A stretch of 10,894 nucleotides of DNA from JBDKJS01 sp039806065 (GTDB taxonomy: Bacteria; Bacteroidota; Bacteroidia; AKYH767-A; 2013-40CM-41-45): assembly GCA_039806065.1 (NCBI GenBank), contig JBDKJS010000106.1, positions 1-10,894 of the forward strand, given 5' to 3'. The position numbers and the translations under genes were made by a program. The notes under the pieces were generated by a model. The model did not search any database and had not been told where the DNA came from. It saw only the letters and a list, made by a program, of their open reading frames with translations. This document shows, piece by piece, positions 6,898 through 10,894 of this stretch. Numbering within the stretch: the first letter of the stretch is position 1; every line of letters begins with the position of its first letter.

Positions 6898-8280
6898 ATG
6901 GTCAGCGCAGAAGAAAAAGAATTATTGGCTGAAAGACTGGTATCGGGCAACCTTTACAAGCTAAAGCACCTTACTGCAATGCTTACTCCTGAGGAGTTGG
7001 CCGAGATCATCAATACTTCTAATCAAATTGATTTAATAAAAATTTTCCAAGTCTTAGAGGCAGAAAAGGCTATCCATACTTTTGAAAATTTGGATTACGA
7101 TCGCCAAATTATTCTCCTTGACAATTTTAGTAAGGAGCAATTAACCACAACCCTCAACAAACTTTCGCCTGATGATAGAACAGCACTTTTTGAAAATGTC
7201 TCAAAAGGCACTTTGGAGAAATACCTTTCCTTATTAAGTGTTGAAGAACGAAAGACCGCTCAAAAACTTCTACAATATCCTGAAGAAAGTATTGGCCGCT
7301 TAATGACAACTGATTACATAGCAGTGAAGGAAGATTGGACAGTTTCACAATCACTAGACTATATCAGAAGTAATGGCCGCGATTCAGAAACCTTAAACGT
7401 TATTTATGTTACTGATAATAATGGCTATTTAATTGATGACGTAAAGGTTCGTGAATTTTTACTTTCCCCTCTTGATAGGAAAGTTGGGGAATTAAGTGAC
7501 AAGCAATTTGTTTCGCTTAACGCTAACGATGACCAGGAAACTGCCATTGAAATTTTCAAGCAAACAAATAGGGTTGCGTTGCCCATTACTGATTTTAACG
7601 GGCTATTACTAGGAATTATTACCATTGATGATGTGGTGGATGTAATGGAAGAAGAAGATACTGAAGATATTCAGAAGTTTGGAGGTAGTGAAGCCTTAGA
7701 CGAGCCTTACCTTAAAGTTTCGTTTGGTGAGATGATTCGCAAGCGTGCAGGATGGCTTATTATTCTTTTTTTGGGTGAGATGCTTACAGCCAGTGCTATG
7801 GCATTTTTTGAAGATGAACTAAAAAAAGCTGCTGTATTGATGTTATTCATTCCACTCATCATATCTAGTGGAGGAAATAGCGGATCGCAAGCGGCTACAC
7901 TCATTATCAGGGCTATTGCTTTAGCAGAGGTGAGTCTGGAAGAATGGTGGAAAGTAATGAAGCGAGAATTTGCATCTGGTTTGGTTCTAGGATTAATACT
8001 TGGCCTAATTGGTTTTTTAAGAGTAGTGCTTTGGAGTTCATTCAGCGATGTTTATGGTCCTCATTATATTTTAGTGGGTACAACTATCGGGCTCACCTTA
8101 GTAGGTGTAGTAATGTTTGGTGCACTATGTGGGTCAATGCTCCCATTAATATTAAAAAAGCTGGGATTTGATCCAGCAGTGTCATCAGCACCATTCATAG
8201 CTACCCTTGTAGATGTGATGGGGTTAATCATCTATTTTACTACAGCATGGCTATTGTTGCGTGACACGCTTCTGGGTTAA
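6898..8280 (+). CDS. mgtE: MgtE-family magnesium transporter
   Basis: MgtE is a homodimeric, Mg2+-gated Mg2+ channel of the inner membrane. The 460-aa protein has the full domain order: an N-terminal superhelical domain (about 1-135), two CBS domains (about 136-195 and 200-255) that sense cytosolic Mg2+, an acidic stretch and plug helix (EEEDTED at 251-257 to about 280), and five membrane helices (about 284-455). Family signatures are present: SSGGNSGSQAATLIIRA at 323-339 and DPAVSSAPFIATLVDVMGL at 425-443. Asp439 corresponds by motif to the pore aspartate (Asp432) described in Thermus MgtE. The start is firm: an in-frame TAG at 6874-6876 lies just upstream and 6898 is the first ATG after it. 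The family is regulated mainly at protein level by the CBS/N domains; a promoter lies at 6812-6842. No truncation or missing motif is seen. Confidence 0.97.
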   Translation: MVSAEEKELLAERLVSGNLYKLKHLTAMLTPEELAEIINTSNQIDLIKIFQVLEAEKAIHTFENLDYDRQIILLDNFSKEQLTTTLNKLSPDDRTALFENVSKGTLEKYLSLLSVEERKTAQKLLQYPEESIGRLMTTDYIAVKEDWTVSQSLDYIRSNGRDSETLNVIYVTDNNGYLIDDVKVREFLLSPLDRKVGELSDKQFVSLNANDDQETAIEIFKQTNRVALPITDFNGLLLGIITIDDVVDVMEEEDTEDIQKFGGSEALDEPYLKVSFGEMIRKRAGWLIILFLGEMLTASAMAFFEDELKKAAVLMLFIPLIISSGGNSGSQAATLIIRAIALAEVSLEEWWKVMKREFASGLVLGLILGLIGFLRVVLWSSFSDVYGPHYILVGTTIGLTLVGVVMFGALCGSMLPLILKKLGFDPAVSSAPFIATLVDVMGLIIYFTTAWLLLRDTLLG

Positions 8281-8545
8281 GTCAACCAGTGCAAAAAAAC
8301 AATTTAATTTTCTGGAGAACGCGAACCAATTGGCAATTTTAGAATTATTAATTAATTCTGATAAGATTTTCAAATGACAACTATTATTAAGCTATTGCAT
8401 AATTAAATTATTGCTAATGCGTAGCAAAGCCCCTTACTAAATTCATCATTTTAGTTAGTGCTACTACTCATTAAAAAAATTAGTATTTTAAACAAATCAA
8501 AAAGGGAAGTTGAATAAAAAATGTTATCATTAAAAAATAAAATAA
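8281..8545. other. mgtE 3' flank, AT-rich with three small hairpins
   Basis: No coding frame is apparent. Three short perfect inverted repeats are present: 8341-8359 (7-bp stem, TTAAT loop), 8411-8427 (TTGCTA/TAGCAA, 5-nt loop) and 8436-8455 (ACTAAA/TTTAGT, 8-nt loop). None is followed by a clear T-run. The end of the mgtE transcript is therefore unclear; the tRNA terminator hairpin at 8546-8573 may also stop it. Confidence 0.45.
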
Positions 8546-8573
8546 AAAAGGCGAATATTACTATTCGCCTTTT
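8546..8573 (-). terminator. Intrinsic terminator of tRNA-Lys
   Basis: A perfect 12-bp stem (AAAAGGCGAATA at 8546-8557, complement at 8562-8573) with a TTAC loop starts one base after the tRNA discriminator. On the minus strand it is followed by a T-rich tail (8545-8532). It may also act on mgtE transcripts from the other side, where the arm ends in TTTT. Confidence 0.85.
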
Positions 8574-8574
8574 G

Positions 8575-8647
8575 TGATCCCGCTGGGGCTCGAACCCAGG
8601 ACCCCAACATTAAAAGTGTTGTGCTCTACCAGCTGAGCTACGGAATC
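8575..8647 (-). tRNA. tRNA-Lys(UUU)
   Basis: A complete 73-nt cloverleaf is present. The acceptor arm is GATTCCG/CGGGATC with one T-G wobble and discriminator A; the D arm is GCTC-AGCTGGTA-GAGC. The anticodon stem CAACA/TGTTG carries the loop CTTTTAA, with anticodon TTT at 8614-8612. The variable loop is GGGTC, and the T arm is CTGGG-TTCGAGC-CCCAG. CCA is not encoded, so it must be added after transcription, which is common in this phylum. The UUU anticodon reads AAA and AAG. The gene has its own promoter and terminator and stands alone rather than in a tRNA cluster. Confidence 0.97.
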
Positions 8648-8683
8648 CTATCAAAAATCAAGTTTAATTGATTAATGAGGGCG

Positions 8684-8713
8684 CAAAAATACTATTAAAA
8701 TCAAAAAAACAAA
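8684..8713 (-). promoter_or_regulatory. Promoter of tRNA-Lys
   Basis: On the minus strand TTTG (8713-8710) and TATTTTTG (8691-8684) are 18 bp apart, matching the Bacteroidota TTTG / TAnnTTTG promoter. The -7 box ends 36 bp before the mature tRNA 5' end, leaving room for a short 5' leader removed by RNase P. The -33 element lies inside the end of the upstream gene's terminator. Confidence 0.6.
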
Positions 8714-8740
8714 CACACAACAGATAATTTTTGTGTGTTT
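8702..8740 (-). terminator. Intrinsic terminator of the T9SS-secreted protein gene
   Basis: On the minus strand a perfect 10-bp stem (AAACACACAA at 8740-8731, TTGTGTGTTT at 8720-8711) with a 10-nt loop is followed by G and seven T (8710-8703). It starts 19 nt past the TAA of the surface-protein gene and separates that gene from tRNA-Lys. Confidence 0.8.
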
Positions 8741-8759
8741 TTAGAATGAGTTTTTAACA

Positions 8760-10894
8760 TTACTGTTTTACAAATCGAGCAGTGGATCTCGTTTCGCCAT
8801 CAAAGCTTTGCAGCTCAACGTTATAGATTCCTGAAGCCCACTGTGATACATCTAATGTGATCAAATTATTTATGGCTTCTGGATTTAGTTTTTGGAGAAA
8901 AACAGTTTTACCATACATATCCTTTACGGCAATACTTGCCCCATTAACTATTTTAGGTTGAATGGAGATGTTTATTTTGTAGCTGGTTGGATTGGGTACT
9001 AGATTTATTGCCTTGTCATTAGCACTACAATTGAGCGCTACCACATTACTAAATTGAAACCTTCCATCAATATCCACTTGCTTGAGTTGGTAGTATTGTA
9101 TAGCATCACATTGTTCAACATCAATGAAACTATAATTTAAATTTCCCGGAGAGTTTCCAGGCCCAAATCCGGCTACTGTTCCAATTTTTTCGAAGTCATT
9201 TCCATTATAACTGCGCCAAACCTCAAAATAGTCGTTGTTTATTTCAGAGGCTGTACTCCATTGGCAGATAGCACCATCACCATATCTATTTGCATCGAAA
9301 TACAATAATGTAATTGGAAGCGGACTTCCAAACTGGGTGATGCCAAAGTCAGAGAAATTCACCAATTTACCTCTTGAAACTGGTGCAAGCCCAGTACCAG
9401 GATAAATACACTCGCCTTGCATGGTCCATGGGCCCGCACCTTCTCTTTTCATAATGGAGTAAGCATTAGGTGGTCCTCCTATATTGTTGGTGTAACCCAA
9501 TGGATAAGCTCTCACTTCGAAGGTATCTTGTGCACTTGTAGCACTTGCATTTATTGTCCAATAGCCATGGTCAAATGTTGGATTCACACTCCAATCCGCA
9601 AAGAGGCATTCTAAGGCTACTGGGCCATTAGGCGGCAAACCAGCCCAAGCATTAAAATATGCATCTACAAAATAGGGAGTAGCAGGACCATCTTCATAGG
9701 CAAGAGAAATTCTTTGATATCCCAAAGCAGCATTGCCAACTGGTAAATCGTAAACACGAGTGGTTGCTATTGGGAATACTGGAATCTCTCTTCTTAAATT
9801 TCCCTCAACATAACTTATGGTACTTCCCGGATTGCAGGCTGTGGTTGCATTGTTAGCTAGATAAACTCTCCTTGCACCAGTTACAATTTTACCATTGGTG
9901 AGTGTTAGTACTGCAGCATTATTTAAATTTAAATCGTTGAAGGCACCAGCTCCTAATATTACACTGCTAGTAACACTTTGATTGATGTTTACATTGTTGA
10001 GCGTAAGAGTAGCTCCTAGGTTAATGAAATTCTGATTAGCAGCACCATTTAGAACTAATGTACTTCCTCCTAGGCCAGTTCCCAATCCAGTATAACTAGC
10101 GGCTCCATTAAAATTAGAAAAATTACCAGCAAGGAAGGTTGATTTATTATTGTTATTCACAGCACCTGCTATTATATCATAGTTACCTCCTATTACAACA
10201 TTAGTATTTAACTTGACTGCATTCGCTGTTTTATCTACTATTACATGATGGAATTGATTGGCGGTATTAAAAGTACCTGTTACAGCCTGAGCTGTATTCC
10301 CTATAAATTTGACCGTGCTATTGGGTTGACAAATGAACGAGCCATAGTTGGTAAGATTCCCGCAAATTTCAAGTGTAGCCCCTGTGGCTATGGTAAGTGT
10401 ACCACCGGGATTAATAGTTAAATCCTTCACGGTTTTAGTCCCAGTAATTACCGGGCTGATAGCACCAATACTAGTAATCACAGCCGAGGCCACACCAGTG
10501 CCACATCCGGGCAATGCAGCATTGCAATTGGGCAGCCAATTATTCCCATCATTGAAATCAGTGTTAGAGGCACTTTGCCAATATAAGGTAGATGGGTTGA
10601 CAGTAAGCGGTGTAGTTCCAAAATCGATACTATATCCTACAGTACTATTATTAGACCAATCGCTAACCATCAATAAAAATGTTTCTCCTCCTGTTACAGG
10701 GTACATTGGAAAATAGGCAGGGCCAAACGCTGAACCGGATTGGCTGGCAGCGCTAAATGCCGGGCCTTGCAGGCCTGTACCTCCATAAGTATCAATCCAG
10801 TGACATGCTGTATAGGGAAATGAAGCGACATCATTTAAACGATTGCAATAATTACTAACTGTATCAATTCTCCAAAGGAAGAAATCATAATCAT
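8760..10894 (-). CDS. Large T9SS-exported surface/secreted protein, C-terminal 711 codons (runs off right edge)
   Basis: The frame stays open to the right edge, so the N-terminus and signal peptide are outside the window; the first in-frame Met (10706) is internal. Reading inwards, residues from 10892 (DYDFFLWRID) to about 10620 (GGETFLLMVSDWSNN) resemble the beta-sandwich modules built on a D-x-D-F-x-L-W pattern that are common in Bacteroidota exoproteins. About 10590-9870 is Asn/Thr/Gly-rich and repetitive in character (DLTINPGGTLTIATGATLEICGN), suggesting a beta-helix or stacked-strand adhesin-like stretch. About 9330-9030 is a fibronectin-like module (LPITLLYFDA, then YYQLKQVDIDGRFQFSNVV) that often precedes a sorting domain. 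About 9010-8763 is a type A T9SS C-terminal sorting domain (VPNPTS, DMYGKTV, SGIYNVEL, ending ARFVKQ). In this system the tail directs export through the outer membrane and is then cleaved for surface anchoring or release. No enzyme motif is visible. An adhesive or structural role is inference. Confidence 0.9.
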   Translation of the reverse strand, partial: DYDFFLWRIDTVSNYCNRLNDVASFPYTACHWIDTYGGTGLQGPAFSAASQSGSAFGPAYFPMYPVTGGETFLLMVSDWSNNSTVGYSIDFGTTPLTVNPSTLYWQSASNTDFNDGNNWLPNCNAALPGCGTGVASAVITSIGAISPVITGTKTVKDLTINPGGTLTIATGATLEICGNLTNYGSFICQPNSTVKFIGNTAQAVTGTFNTANQFHHVIVDKTANAVKLNTNVVIGGNYDIIAGAVNNNNKSTFLAGNFSNFNGAASYTGLGTGLGGSTLVLNGAANQNFINLGATLTLNNVNINQSVTSSVILGAGAFNDLNLNNAAVLTLTNGKIVTGARRVYLANNATTACNPGSTISYVEGNLRREIPVFPIATTRVYDLPVGNAALGYQRISLAYEDGPATPYFVDAYFNAWAGLPPNGPVALECLFADWSVNPTFDHGYWTINASATSAQDTFEVRAYPLGYTNNIGGPPNAYSIMKREGAGPWTMQGECIYPGTGLAPVSRGKLVNFSDFGITQFGSPLPITLLYFDANRYGDGAICQWSTASEINNDYFEVWRSYNGNDFEKIGTVAGFGPGNSPGNLNYSFIDVEQCDAIQYYQLKQVDIDGRFQFSNVVALNCSANDKAINLVPNPTSYKINISIQPKIVNGASIAVKDMYGKTVFLQKLNPEAINNLITLDVSQWASGIYNVELQSFDGETRSTARFVKQ

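Noticed and set aside
6704..6964. 86-codon open frame starting upstream of mgtE (MFSLQPVFVF...)
   Set aside because: It runs through the terminator hairpin and overlaps the 5' end of mgtE in another frame; its Phe-rich start is a by-product of T-rich DNA.
10348..10716. 122-codon open frame opposite the T9SS protein gene
   Set aside because: It lies entirely antisense to a well-supported gene, with no recognisable domain.

Overview
The window looks like chromosomal DNA from a member of the Bacteroidota. The evidence is a secreted protein ending in a type IX secretion (T9SS) sorting domain, several promoter-like TTTG / TAnnTTTG pairs typical of this phylum's primary sigma factor, AT-rich intergenic DNA, and a tRNA gene without an encoded CCA. 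Genus or family cannot be set from this sequence alone. No phage, IS element, CRISPR array or toxin-antitoxin pair is visible; most genes are housekeeping or envelope genes.

Layout, left to right. (1) A minus-strand pair: the N-terminal part of a PolX-type DNA polymerase/exonuclease (cut by the left edge), preceded by a 769-codon gene that joins a complete rhomboid intramembrane protease to a complete adenine deaminase. The two genes overlap as TAATG. (2) A short divergent promoter region, then recG on the plus strand, closed by a perfect 12-bp hairpin. (3) A minus-strand gene for a 180-aa protein with a CarD/Tudor-like N-terminus, divergent from a plus-strand gene for an unrecognised six-helix membrane protein. 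(4) A 428-bp gap that holds an intrinsic terminator with no obvious gene in front of it, then mgtE (Mg2+ channel/transporter). (5) A minus-strand tRNA-Lys(UUU) with its own promoter and terminator. (6) A large minus-strand cell-surface or secreted protein with a T9SS tail, running off the right edge.

The genes do not form one pathway. PolX and RecG both act on DNA (repair and fork rescue) and flank the purine-salvage fusion, but RecG is transcribed divergently. The most unusual item is the rhomboid-adenine deaminase fusion: all visible catalytic residues of both halves are kept, the predicted topology puts the deaminase on the cytoplasmic face, and the reading frame is coupled to polX. The second item worth a look is the orphan terminator upstream of mgtE, which could end a small RNA or a long 3' UTR.
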